Source of the DNA: Chloroflexi bacterium RBG_19FT_COMBO_55_16
Lineage (GTDB): Bacteria; Chloroflexota; Anaerolineae; Anaerolineales; UBA4823
Reading direction: 5' to 3'
Assembly (NCBI GenBank): GCA_001795335.1
Contig: MGOK01000073.1
Span: 1 to 12,749 of the forward strand
Length of the DNA: 12,749 nt
Part shown: one piece after another, positions 1 to 5,656 of the stretch
Numbering within the stretch: position 1 is the first letter of the stretch
Layout: every line of letters starts with the position of its first letter
Program-made: the position numbers and the translations under genes
Notes under the pieces: model-generated
What the model was told of the DNA's origin: nothing
Seen by the model: only the letters and a program-made list of their open reading frames with translations
Database searches by the model: none

Positions 1-656
1 CAGGATTTGGGCAGTTGATTGCGGAAGGGTGTCACGTTTTCCTCCGTGCCGCCGATTAACACCCGGCGGACGTTGTTCTCGGCGAAGAAGCGGGCGGCGA
101 AATCGATAGCCTCTTTCATATTGCGTTCAGCCACCTCTTCGGGGTATTTGGTTTGCCCGGCGACGCCGCCTCGCTGCCCAAGGGCCTGGGAGCCACCTCC
201 CCTTTTCGTGCGGCGGACGCTTTCTCCCACCAGTCCCTCCTCTTCGCGCAATTCTCCCAGGTGAAAATAGAACAGGCGCGCACCTTGCTTGTCGATCAGG
301 GCAACGCCATACCCTCCATATGAATCCAGGAGATCTGCGACGGGTTTTACGTGGGGGCGGTCGCTGATGCGGACCCGGTCGCGCAGTGGAACCGCAAAGG
401 TATATGCCCGGAAGAATCCCTCTGGTTCACAGGAGAAGACAGCAATGCTGCGTCCGGTCCAGTCATATTCGTGATTGAAAAATCGATCAACAACCCTGGC
501 GTCTTCTTTTAGTTCGATATCTTTAAGCATGCCGCGCAAACGGAGCTTATAAGCATCTGCGCTGCCTTCCGATGGATCTGTATTCACATAAACGCTGAGC
601 ACAGGATGGCTGGCTTTGTAATCCAACAACTCTCGCAAATCACGTTCGGTAAACAT
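1..656 (-). CDS. Vms1/ANKZF1-like (bacterial eRF1-fold) peptidyl-tRNA hydrolase, partial
   Basis: The reading frame is open for 218 codons and leaves the window at its C-terminal side. I recognise the bacterial release-factor-like (baeRF/VLRF1) family from the N-terminal LSVYVNTDP stretch (residues 20-28), the central GVALIDKQGARLFYF strand-turn-strand (118-132), and a Gly/Gln-rich loop, KRGGGSQALGQ (151-161). In Vms1/ANKZF1 a GGSQ-type loop holds the glutamine that cleaves peptidyl-tRNA on stalled ribosomes; here Q157 is the matching residue. A Walker-like IGGTEENV stretch (201-208) follows before the cut. The start is the ATG at 656 because AAGGAG lies exactly six bases upstream; the ATG at 662 overlaps that ribosome-binding site. 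It sits 104 bp after htrA on the same strand, in a proteostasis context. Family membership is fairly secure; the rescue or hydrolase role is inferred from the family and the motif. The end shown is the window edge, not a stop codon. Confidence 0.72.
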   Translation of the reverse strand, partial: MFTERDLRELLDYKASHPVLSVYVNTDPSEGSADAYKLRLRGMLKDIELKEDARVVDRFFNHEYDWTGRSIAVFSCEPEGFFRAYTFAVPLRDRVRISDRPHVKPVADLLDSYGGYGVALIDKQGARLFYFHLGELREEEGLVGESVRRTKRGGGSQALGQRGGVAGQTKYPEEVAERNMKEAIDFAARFFAENNVRRVLIGGTEENVTPFRNQLPKS

Positions 657-662
657 AGTCAT

Positions 663-668
663 CTCCTT
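663..668 (-). promoter_or_regulatory. Shine-Dalgarno site of the Vms1-like gene
   Basis: The minus strand reads AAGGAG, six bases before the ATG at 656. It decides the start in favour of 656 over the in-frame ATG at 662, which touches the SD. Confidence 0.7.
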
Positions 669-760
669 CTCTGTAAAGAATCGGGACGCTTGACAAGGTG
701 AAAACGTGGAACTTCAGGCGGGGAGAATGAGGCTCGGTCTCAAATGTGAAAAGCTACCTA

Positions 761-1948
761 TCAGGGACGTTTATCGAGGGTAAGCTCCAGCTCTAATTCC
801 TTATTGTCTCGCAAGATGGTCAGCTTTACGGTGTCACCTGGGTTTGTGCTGTTTATTAAATAGGAAAGCATTTCACTGAAAGTTAAAACCGGATGATCGT
901 CGATGGCGATAATCAAATCGCCGCCGGCAGCCAGATTGGGAAAATCGGTGGAGAGGAATCCGCCGCGCAGCCCGGCTTTATCCGCTGGGCCCCCTGGAGT
1001 CACTTCGGTAATGTAAGCACCGGTGGAACGCGGCAATCCAAGCGCCTCTTGTTCCATCAGGCTGATGGAGGGTAAACTCGAGACGCCAAGGTAGGGATAC
1101 TCGTATTTCCCATCAGCGATTAACGCAGGGACGACGCGTTTGACGATATTAATCGCAATTGCAAAGCCAATCCCAGAGTTGAGGGGCTCAGCTTGGGAGG
1201 TAAAGTTAAACGTACGGATGGCGCGATTAACTCCGACCACCTCGCCGTTCAGGTTTAACAGAGGACCGCCAGAGTTGCCAGGGTTAATAGCTGTGTCGGT
1301 TTGGATGATGTCGCCGGCTGAAAAAGTGGCGCCCCCCGGGGCGGCGTGCATCGAATCTAGCGTCCGGCCCAAGGCTGAGATGATGCCGGTGGTCATCGAG
1401 CTGCTCAAACCAAAGGGATTACCGATCGCGATCACAGTTTGCCCGACCTTGAGTTGGGAAGAATCGCCCAGGGGTAAGGGATGGAGCTCTTCGGGTGGGG
1501 CAGTTACTTTAATAACCGCCAGATCGGAGTCCAGGTCGGTGCCGATCACTTCCCCGCGGGTCTTGAAACCGGAGGGGAAATCGACTTCCAAGTCGGTAAA
1601 CCCTTCAATGACGTGATAATTAGTCAGGATATGCCCTTCTTTGTCTATGACAAAGCCGGAACCTAAACCTCCGCTGCTTTGCGTCAGCACCTGGATCGCG
1701 ACGACACCCGGATTGATATTCTCGAATAGACGAATAAATAAATCCTGAGAGGCGGCCGGTCCTAAGACTATCGGTGCATCGTCAGTCTGACTGGTGTCGC
1801 CGGTCGGTTCGACAATGATCGGTGCGGATGTAATCTCTGGTACATCCGTGATCGTAACCTGATCAGGTAGATTGGTCAGGATTTGACACGAGAAAGCAAA
1901 AACAGTTAAAAGAGAAATTAATATCAGGAGTTTAGATTCACGTTTCAT
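761..1948 (-). CDS. htrA: HtrA/DegP-type trypsin-like serine protease with one PDZ domain, putative lipoprotein
   Basis: This is a 395-residue envelope protease that degrades misfolded exported proteins. A short lipoprotein-like signal peptide ends in AFSC with Cys21; the -2 Phe makes the lipobox imperfect. A Thr/Pro/Asp-rich linker runs to about residue 65. The trypsin-like domain covers about 70-275. Its catalytic triad is visible: H112 in TNYHVIEG, D142 in DSDLAVIKV, and S226 in NPGNSGGPL. One PDZ domain occupies about 285-392 (YLGVSS start, ITEVTPGGPADKAGL binding-groove region, GDLIIAIDDHPV). A single PDZ is the layout of DegS and many Gram-positive HtrA proteins rather than two-PDZ DegP. 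The start at 1948 has AGAGG about eight bases upstream. It lies 75 bp after the DnaJ-like gene on the same strand, so cotranscription is likely. The family call is very secure; lipid anchoring is inferred. Confidence 0.95.
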   Translation of the reverse strand: MKRESKLLILISLLTVFAFSCQILTNLPDQVTITDVPEITSAPIIVEPTGDTSQTDDAPIVLGPAASQDLFIRLFENINPGVVAIQVLTQSSGGLGSGFVIDKEGHILTNYHVIEGFTDLEVDFPSGFKTRGEVIGTDLDSDLAVIKVTAPPEELHPLPLGDSSQLKVGQTVIAIGNPFGLSSSMTTGIISALGRTLDSMHAAPGGATFSAGDIIQTDTAINPGNSGGPLLNLNGEVVGVNRAIRTFNFTSQAEPLNSGIGFAIAINIVKRVVPALIADGKYEYPYLGVSSLPSISLMEQEALGLPRSTGAYITEVTPGGPADKAGLRGGFLSTDFPNLAAGGDLIIAIDDHPVLTFSEMLSYLINSTNPGDTVKLTILRDNKELELELTLDKRP

Positions 1949-2023
1949 GCAACATACCTCTCAATTCGGGGTTCTTGAACATCAACAGAATTTGTAATAG
2001 GTATCAGGTTTCGGTTGGTGTTT

Positions 2024-3016
2024 TTAGTTCTTAAGCCGAGCTAATTCTTCAAATAGTTCTTTCTGGCGCGAGGTCAGGTTGCGCGGGATCTGCACCGTAA
2101 CCCGGGCAAAAAGATCTCCAAATGCATTAGGATTCCTCAAATGCGGCATACCACGACCAGAGAGCCGAAAAGTCCGTCCTGGCTGGGTGCCCGGCGGGAT
2201 TGAAAGTACGACGTTCCCAGACAGAGTCGGTATGATGACCTCCCCACCTAGTACTGCGGTGTACAAATCGACGAGGACTTCAGTGTAGAGATCGTCTCCT
2301 TTACGCTCGAAGCGTGGATCGTCGGCCACCTGGATTACCAGAAATAGGTCACTTTTGGGAGCACCCGGGCTGGTAGAGATGGCTTGGGGCACGCGTACCT
2401 TGGTGCTGGTACGCGCCCCGCGGGGAATAATTATTTCTTTCTGGCGTCCATCCACTTCGATCCGCCGAGAAGTCCCTTGAAAGGCTTCAGTCAAGCTGAT
2501 TGGGACCTGCTGTTGGAAAGGTTGCGATGTACGGCCTGCATTGCGCGGTACACCTCCTCTGCCTCCGTAAGATGCATTAATATCCTGCATGCCTCCGAAA
2601 ATCCGGCGGAAGAACTCAGAAAACTCGCCTAATCCCGCGCCGCTGAAGATATCCCCCAAATCTCCCACTTCGACGCGTACATTGCCGCCTCTTTGGCCGC
2701 CTCCTTGGCCGCCTCCTTGGCCGCCTCCCTGAGTTTGGGTGAACCAGTCCTCCCAGTTGAAACCTCCTGGCGCACCTCCTCTTTGTTGCCAGCTTGTATA
2801 GGACTCGCCTAATTGATCATAGCGTGTCCGTTTCTGAGGCTCGCTCAAAACCTGATAAGCCTCATTGATTGCTTTAAACTTATCTTCCGCCTGCTTATTG
2901 TCGGGGTTGCGATCTGGATGGTATTTTAGCGCCAGTTTGCGGTAGGCACGTCTGATTTCATCGCCGCTTGCCTTACGGTCAACACCCAATATCTTGTAAT
3001 AATCTTTGTAATCCAT
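2024..3016 (-). CDS. DnaJ/CbpA-type J-domain co-chaperone without zinc fingers
   Basis: This is a 330-residue Hsp40 that would stimulate DnaK ATP hydrolysis and deliver unfolded substrates. The J domain fills residues 5-70, with the HPD motif at 33-35 (KYHPDRNPD) and the typical YRKLALKYH and YQVLSE helices. A Gly/Gln/Phe-rich linker follows (about 75-115), including GGGQ repeats encoded by an in-phase 12-bp tandem repeat. The C-terminal substrate-binding region (about 165-325) starts with [20 protein letters not shown] and includes [14 protein letters not shown] and [12 protein letters not shown]. The CxxCxGxG zinc-finger repeats of true DnaJ are absent, which places it with CbpA/DjlA-like type II proteins. 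It is the first gene of the probable dnaJ-htrA-vms1 operon behind a sigma70-type promoter. There is no dnaK, grpE or hrcA next to it and no CIRCE operator upstream. Confidence 0.94.
   Translation of the reverse strand: MDYKDYYKILGVDRKASGDEIRRAYRKLALKYHPDRNPDNKQAEDKFKAINEAYQVLSEPQKRTRYDQLGESYTSWQQRGGAPGGFNWEDWFTQTQGGGQGGGQGGGQRGGNVRVEVGDLGDIFSGAGLGEFSEFFRRIFGGMQDINASYGGRGGVPRNAGRTSQPFQQQVPISLTEAFQGTSRRIEVDGRQKEIIIPRGARTSTKVRVPQAISTSPGAPKSDLFLVIQVADDPRFERKGDDLYTEVLVDLYTAVLGGEVIIPTLSGNVVLSIPPGTQPGRTFRLSGRGMPHLRNPNAFGDLFARVTVQIPRNLTSRQKELFEELARLKN
2693..2728 (-). repeat. Three-copy 12-bp in-frame tandem repeat coding the Gly/Gln linker
   Basis: The plus strand reads ttggccgcctcc three times in a row, at 2693-2704, 2705-2716 and 2717-2728. 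In the J-protein frame each unit encodes a GGGQ-type tetrapeptide in the flexible linker after the J domain. The repeat keeps frame, so copy-number change would alter only linker length. Confidence 0.85.
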
Positions 3017-3028
3017 AAAAATCTTCTT

Positions 3029-3052
3029 TGAGGGTTCAGGAATATCCCCTCA
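3029..3052 (-). other. Small hairpin in the J-protein gene leader
   Basis: On the minus strand TGAGGG and CCCTCA form a 6-bp stem around a 12-base loop in the predicted 5' leader. It ends about a dozen bases before the start codon, just ahead of the purine-rich AAGAAGA that may serve as a weak ribosome-binding site. It might influence translation of the chaperone, but this is only a structural observation. Confidence 0.3.
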
Positions 3053-3088
3053 TTAGCGAGACCTGACGATAAGAAATCTAGCATATAG

Positions 3089-3118
3089 ATTGTATGCCAC
3101 TCGGGTATTCTAAGTCAA
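3089..3118 (-). promoter_or_regulatory. Sigma70-type promoter of the dnaJ-like operon
   Basis: The minus strand has TTGACT (3118-3113), an 18-base spacer and TACAAT (3094-3089). This predicts transcription from about 3082 and a leader of about 66 bases before the J-protein ATG. The match is good (5/6 in both boxes). No CIRCE inverted repeat is present, so regulation by HrcA is not supported. The MITE-like element ends about 45 bp upstream of the -35 box. Confidence 0.7.
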
Positions 3119-3162
3119 GCAAATTATGCATATTTTCGATAATTCTAACCGAATTCTATAAT

Positions 3163-3266
3163 AATATTAGGAGTTACACAGTTGGAATGAGGATGGCGGT
3201 GTTTGGGCGGGCAACGCCCGCCCAAACACCCCCCCCAATCCCTGCAACTGCGTAAGTCCTAAATAT
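3163..3266. mobile_element. MITE-like element with target-site duplication
   Basis: The element spans 3168-3261 (94 bp). Its left end TAGGAGTTACACAGTTG (3168-3184) and right end CAACTGCGTAAGTCCTA (3245-3261) are inverted repeats matching at 15 of 17 positions. It is flanked by a perfect 5-bp direct duplication, AATAT, at 3163-3167 and 3262-3266, as expected for transposition. It has no room for a transposase, so it would move only in trans. Its centre is a perfect 15-bp hairpin followed by a run of eight C. The end TAGGACTTACGCA resembles insertion-sequence ends that I associate with cyanobacterial and Chloroflexota elements, but I cannot name the family. It lies between the nth operon and the dnaJ-like promoter without breaking either. 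Confidence 0.68.
3198..3230. repeat. Perfect 15-bp inverted repeat (hairpin) inside the MITE
   Basis: Arms 3198-3212 (GGTGTTTGGGCGGGC) and 3216-3230 are exact reverse complements around a 3-base loop (aac). It would form a very stable RNA or cruciform hairpin on either strand. It lacks a following T-run on either strand, so it is not a classic intrinsic terminator, though it could slow polymerase leaving the upstream operon. Confidence 0.85.
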
Positions 3267-3445
3267 TTAACTGGGGGGGAGACATAACATTGCGTTAAAC
3301 AGCCTCCGCCGGGGCGGTGAGGTGAACCCGGCGGAGGCTTTCGCCAAAGGAGGAAACAGCGATGAGCATCAGGAGATGTCCTGATTCCCGTCTTTGTTCT
3401 GTCATCATAATACCTCATAAGGATTATCTTGTTGATTGCCAAAGA
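3263..3445. other. Intergenic stretch with hairpins and tiny ORFs, no confident gene
   Basis: Between the MITE and the end of the DNPH1-like gene there is a G7 run (3273-3279) able to pair with the C8 run at 3229-3236. There is also a 13-bp GC hairpin (3301-3339), an AAAGGAGG sequence on the plus strand (3346-3353), and a 7-bp palindrome ATCAGGA/TCCTGAT around a 4-base loop (3368-3385). Two short ORFs compete: plus 3362-3451 (29 codons, eight bases after AAAGGAGG) and minus 3408-3295 (37 codons, with GAGG upstream). Neither resembles a protein I know. The likeliest role is the 3' end of the nth operon, possibly with a small RNA. Confidence 0.5.
3301..3339 (-). terminator. GC-rich hairpin, candidate terminator of the five-gene operon
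   Basis: Arms 3301-3313 (AGCCTCCGCCGGG) and 3327-3339 are perfect reverse complements (13 bp) around a 13-base loop. It lies about 107 bp beyond the stop of the last operon gene. On the minus strand it is followed by TGTTTAACG, only a short U-rich tail, so intrinsic termination would be weak. A structured regulatory RNA is the alternative. Confidence 0.4.
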
Positions 3446-3919
3446 TCATAAGTTCCGGGTGATATTACTCATGTCAAAAGAATCAGATTCCTGTGTGGAT
3501 GATGTGATGCCAGCTATGAATTCACGAACGATATGCTCTAATTCTGCATGGCTCTGGTAAGTTTTCAAGTTCAGCGCGGGGTGCGTGTTGCCGGAGATCA
3601 TCTTCGACACAGGTTTGCTTTGCTGGTAGCAGCATAATACTGGCTTTCCGATGCACAAGGCGTAAGAAATCTCGTAACCAACTCCGTGGGATGGGGTACT
3701 GACTTCGGCGATCAGGGCTTGGCAGGCGTTGATCCAGTCAATATCGCGGGTGTAAACTTCCTGCGGATCGACAACTGCTTCCAGCTCGATCACATCTGGT
3801 TGGGAAAGGTGCGCTGTGGGGACGATGTGCCCGTCAGCTTGAAGGGTAGCGACGATGGTATGGTAGGCGGTCTCAGCTTCCCGACCACCAGTAATCGAGC
3901 AGGCGAAGTAAACATTCAT
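3446..3919 (-). CDS. DNPH1/Rcl-like 2'-deoxynucleoside 5'-phosphate N-hydrolase (nucleoside 2-deoxyribosyltransferase fold)
   Basis: The 157-residue product matches the DNPH1 (Rcl) branch of the nucleoside deoxyribosyltransferase superfamily. Members hydrolyse the N-glycosidic bond of deoxynucleoside 5'-monophosphates to free base and deoxyribose 5-phosphate. Visible motifs are VYFACSITGGRE (3-14, phosphate/sugar loop with Y4), RDIDW (58-62, with D59) and VSTPSHGVGYE (73-83, with E83). The 24-residue spacing between D59 and E83 equals that between the catalytic Asp and Glu of mammalian Rcl/DNPH1, and Y4 fits the third active-site residue. A later Ser (SKMISG, 105-110) matches the phosphate-binding region. 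Its ATG overlaps the nth stop by four bases (ATGA), with no separate ribosome-binding site, implying translational coupling. The family is secure; preference for deoxynucleotides over deoxynucleosides is inferred from resemblance to DNPH1 rather than to transferases. Confidence 0.85.
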   Translation of the reverse strand: MNVYFACSITGGREAETAYHTIVATLQADGHIVPTAHLSQPDVIELEAVVDPQEVYTRDIDWINACQALIAEVSTPSHGVGYEISYALCIGKPVLCCYQQSKPVSKMISGNTHPALNLKTYQSHAELEHIVREFIAGITSSTQESDSFDMSNITRNL

Positions 3920-4587
3920 TTGCGCAGGTAGTTTTTAGCGTAATAATCGCACAGGTCTTGGAGAGGGCATATTGAACATTTTGGTTTGCGCGCCTGGCAG
4001 ATCTCTCGGCCCAGCCGGATGAAGTTAAGGTGGGCGGAATAGTAGGTCTCCGGTGGCAAGATATTGGCCAGGTGGTCGTGAGCCTTTTCTGCGTTCTTCT
4101 TCTCGGGGCGGATACCGAGCCGTCCGGTGACCCGGTAGATATGGGTGTCAACCGGGAAAGCTGGTATACCGAGGGAAAATTGCATCACAATGGCGGCAGT
4201 TTTTGGGCCGACCCCTTTGAACTGCAACAGCCAGCGCCGGGCTTCTTCGGGAGCCATATCCCGCAGAAAGTCCAGGTTGAGGTTTCCTCGCAGACGGGTG
4301 ATCTCCCGCAGCACGTTTTGCAGTCGAGGACCTTTTTGGTTCGCCAGGCCTGCCGGACGGATTGCGGCGATGACCTGGGATGGGTCGGCGTCGCGGATTT
4401 CCTCCCAGGTAGGAAAGGAGCGACGGAGAGCGTCGAAAGCGCGATCGCGATTGGCATCGTTGGTGTTCTGAGAAAGGATCGTCGAAGCTAATTCATCAAT
4501 CGGTGGGAGGGGTTGGCGCCACTCAGGATAGCCATAGAAGTCCAGCAGCTTTTGATGGATAGAAATAGCGCGTTGGTGCAGGTTCAT
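3916..4587 (-). CDS. nth: Endonuclease III (Nth), DNA glycosylase/AP lyase
   Basis: This base-excision repair enzyme removes oxidised pyrimidines and nicks the abasic site. Counting from the ATG at 4587 (223 residues), the helix-hairpin-helix FKGVGPKTAAIV carries the catalytic lysine K129. The FPVDTH motif carries the catalytic aspartate D147; the 18-residue Lys-Asp spacing equals that of E. coli Nth (K120/D138). The C-terminus has the [4Fe-4S] pattern C-x6-C-x2-C-x5-C (C197, C204, C207, C213). The substrate-pocket helix ILSQNTND is also present. The frame is open from a TTG at 4608, but the ATG at 4587 gives an ATGA overlap with the preceding asparaginase stop and fits the family N-terminus, so I chose it. 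Downstream it overlaps the DNPH1-like gene by four bases. MutY is excluded by the short length. Confidence 0.95.
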   Translation of the reverse strand: MNLHQRAISIHQKLLDFYGYPEWRQPLPPIDELASTILSQNTNDANRDRAFDALRRSFPTWEEIRDADPSQVIAAIRPAGLANQKGPRLQNVLREITRLRGNLNLDFLRDMAPEEARRWLLQFKGVGPKTAAIVMQFSLGIPAFPVDTHIYRVTGRLGIRPEKKNAEKAHDHLANILPPETYYSAHLNFIRLGREICQARKPKCSICPLQDLCDYYAKNYLRK

Positions 4588-5633
4588 CCTTTTTCGAGTT
4601 GGAAGCAAGGTCGCGACTGACCAATGGCGAGATGACGAAGGTTGTAAAGGGTGCGGGTGGGACCGAAGCCAGATAGAGCTGTCAATTCATCTGTTGAGAG
4701 AACGTCTAGTTGGCGCAGAACTTCTAAAGCCACAGCAGGCCGAGCCCGGTCCTTTGCATCACCATCTAATATTTTGAAAGCGATGCCCAGGGCGGGCGAT
4801 CCCGGGGATAGAACGCTGGGGAATACCCCTAGGCCCTGGTAACCTTCTGCTCCGCCTTTGGAGAGGATGCGCCCATGGGTTTGTTCCATAAAACAAGTGT
4901 CAAAGCGTCCAGGTCCAGCGACCATGAATGGGAATTTGGTCACGGCAGTGGTAATTATCTGGCAGACAGCTGCCCGGCTGGCTGGCAGGCCGATTGGATC
5001 ACATAAGCGGGCAATTGCTAGAGCTGCATGGCGAAGCGGAACGGCGAAGTTAGGCGCTGAGCAGCCATCGATCCCAATTTGGACCTGTTCAGCAGGTAAA
5101 TTACACATCTCGGCGAATGTCTGAACAATAACCTGTTGGACGGGGTGGCTTGGATTGAGATAATCCACGGTCGGCCAGTTTCGTAAGCGTGCGAGTGCCA
5201 GCATGCCGGTGTGTTTGCCGGAGCAGTTATTATGGTTGGGAGTCGGTTGTTCTCCAAGTTGACGCATGGTTTCAAAAGTCGGCTCGTGGTAAGGGGAGTG
5301 AACGCCGCATAAGAGGTCAAATTCTGCGACGCCAGTTTTTCTTTGAAGTTCACGAACGACGAGCATGTGTTCTTCAGTGCCGGAATGCGAGGCGCAGATC
5401 AGGGCGATTTCGGTGGGGGTCAGGTGGTAGGCGGCTTGCCCACCGTATTCGATCAGAGGTATCGCCTGGAAAGGTTTGGCCGTGGAGCGCAAGAAGGTTA
5501 CGGTCTCGGGGTCCCCATACCAGGCGATCAGGGAGCCATGGGCATCTACGACTGCGATGGAACCAAAATGAATGGACTCTACGATCTCACCGCGAGTGAG
5601 TTCGAGAAGAGGATGTAATTGTGAGTTCCTCAT
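4584..5633 (-). CDS. L-asparaginase II family (Rhizobium etli-type) enzyme
   Basis: The 349-residue product belongs to the Asparaginase_II family (PF06089-type, the Rhizobium class unrelated to E. coli AnsA/AnsB), which hydrolyses asparagine to aspartate and ammonia. Conserved blocks appear in order: ELTRGEIVESIHFGSIAVVD (11-30), LRSTAKPFQAIP (48-59), ICASHSGTEEHM (79-90), NNCSGKHTGMLALA (135-148), GIDGCSAPNFAVP (187-199) and MVAGPGRFDT (237-246). By analogy with the R. etli enzyme, S50 and K53 form a Ser-Lys pair. C137, K140 and C191 correspond to its metal-binding Cys-Lys-Cys set, with the same 54-residue Cys-Cys spacing. No clear Shine-Dalgarno precedes the ATG; the gap to the upstream MBL gene is 23 bp, so coupling is likely. 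Its TGA overlaps the nth ATG. Family confidence is high; the true substrate is untested. Confidence 0.92.
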   Translation of the reverse strand: MRNSQLHPLLELTRGEIVESIHFGSIAVVDAHGSLIAWYGDPETVTFLRSTAKPFQAIPLIEYGGQAAYHLTPTEIALICASHSGTEEHMLVVRELQRKTGVAEFDLLCGVHSPYHEPTFETMRQLGEQPTPNHNNCSGKHTGMLALARLRNWPTVDYLNPSHPVQQVIVQTFAEMCNLPAEQVQIGIDGCSAPNFAVPLRHAALAIARLCDPIGLPASRAAVCQIITTAVTKFPFMVAGPGRFDTCFMEQTHGRILSKGGAEGYQGLGVFPSVLSPGSPALGIAFKILDGDAKDRARPAVALEVLRQLDVLSTDELTALSGFGPTRTLYNLRHLAIGQSRPCFQLEKG

Positions 5634-5656
5634 GAATTTTGAGAGCTGTTGTGCGA

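Noticed and set aside
657..760. Promoter for the Vms1-like gene (TTGTCA..TACAGA on the minus strand)
   Set aside because: The spacer is only 15 bases and the -10 box matches consensus at three positions, so it is not convincing.
1140..1616. Plus-strand ORF of 158 codons
   Set aside because: It is antisense to the HtrA protease domain, whose catalytic triad is intact on the other strand; its sequence shows no domain.
3017..3162. CIRCE (HrcA) or similar heat-shock operator before the J-protein gene
   Set aside because: I looked for the TTAGCACTC-spacer-GAGTGCTAA pattern and did not find it; only a sigma70-type promoter is visible.
3241..3370. Riboswitch on the plus strand ahead of AAAGGAGG
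   Set aside because: The hairpins and SD layout are suggestive, but no known riboswitch core motif matched and no real gene follows on that strand.
3167..3442. Minus-strand ORF of 91 codons in the gene-free stretch
   Set aside because: It runs straight through the MITE and both hairpins, is rich in Pro/Gly/Cys from those repeats, has no recognisable motif and is best explained as chance opening of a GC-rich frame.
4030..4491. Plus-strand ORFs opposite nth
   Set aside because: They overlap the motif-rich nth gene on the opposite strand and show no domain.
5189..5618. Arg/Gly-rich plus-strand ORFs opposite the asparaginase gene
   Set aside because: Low-complexity translation of the antisense strand; all asparaginase family blocks are on the minus strand.
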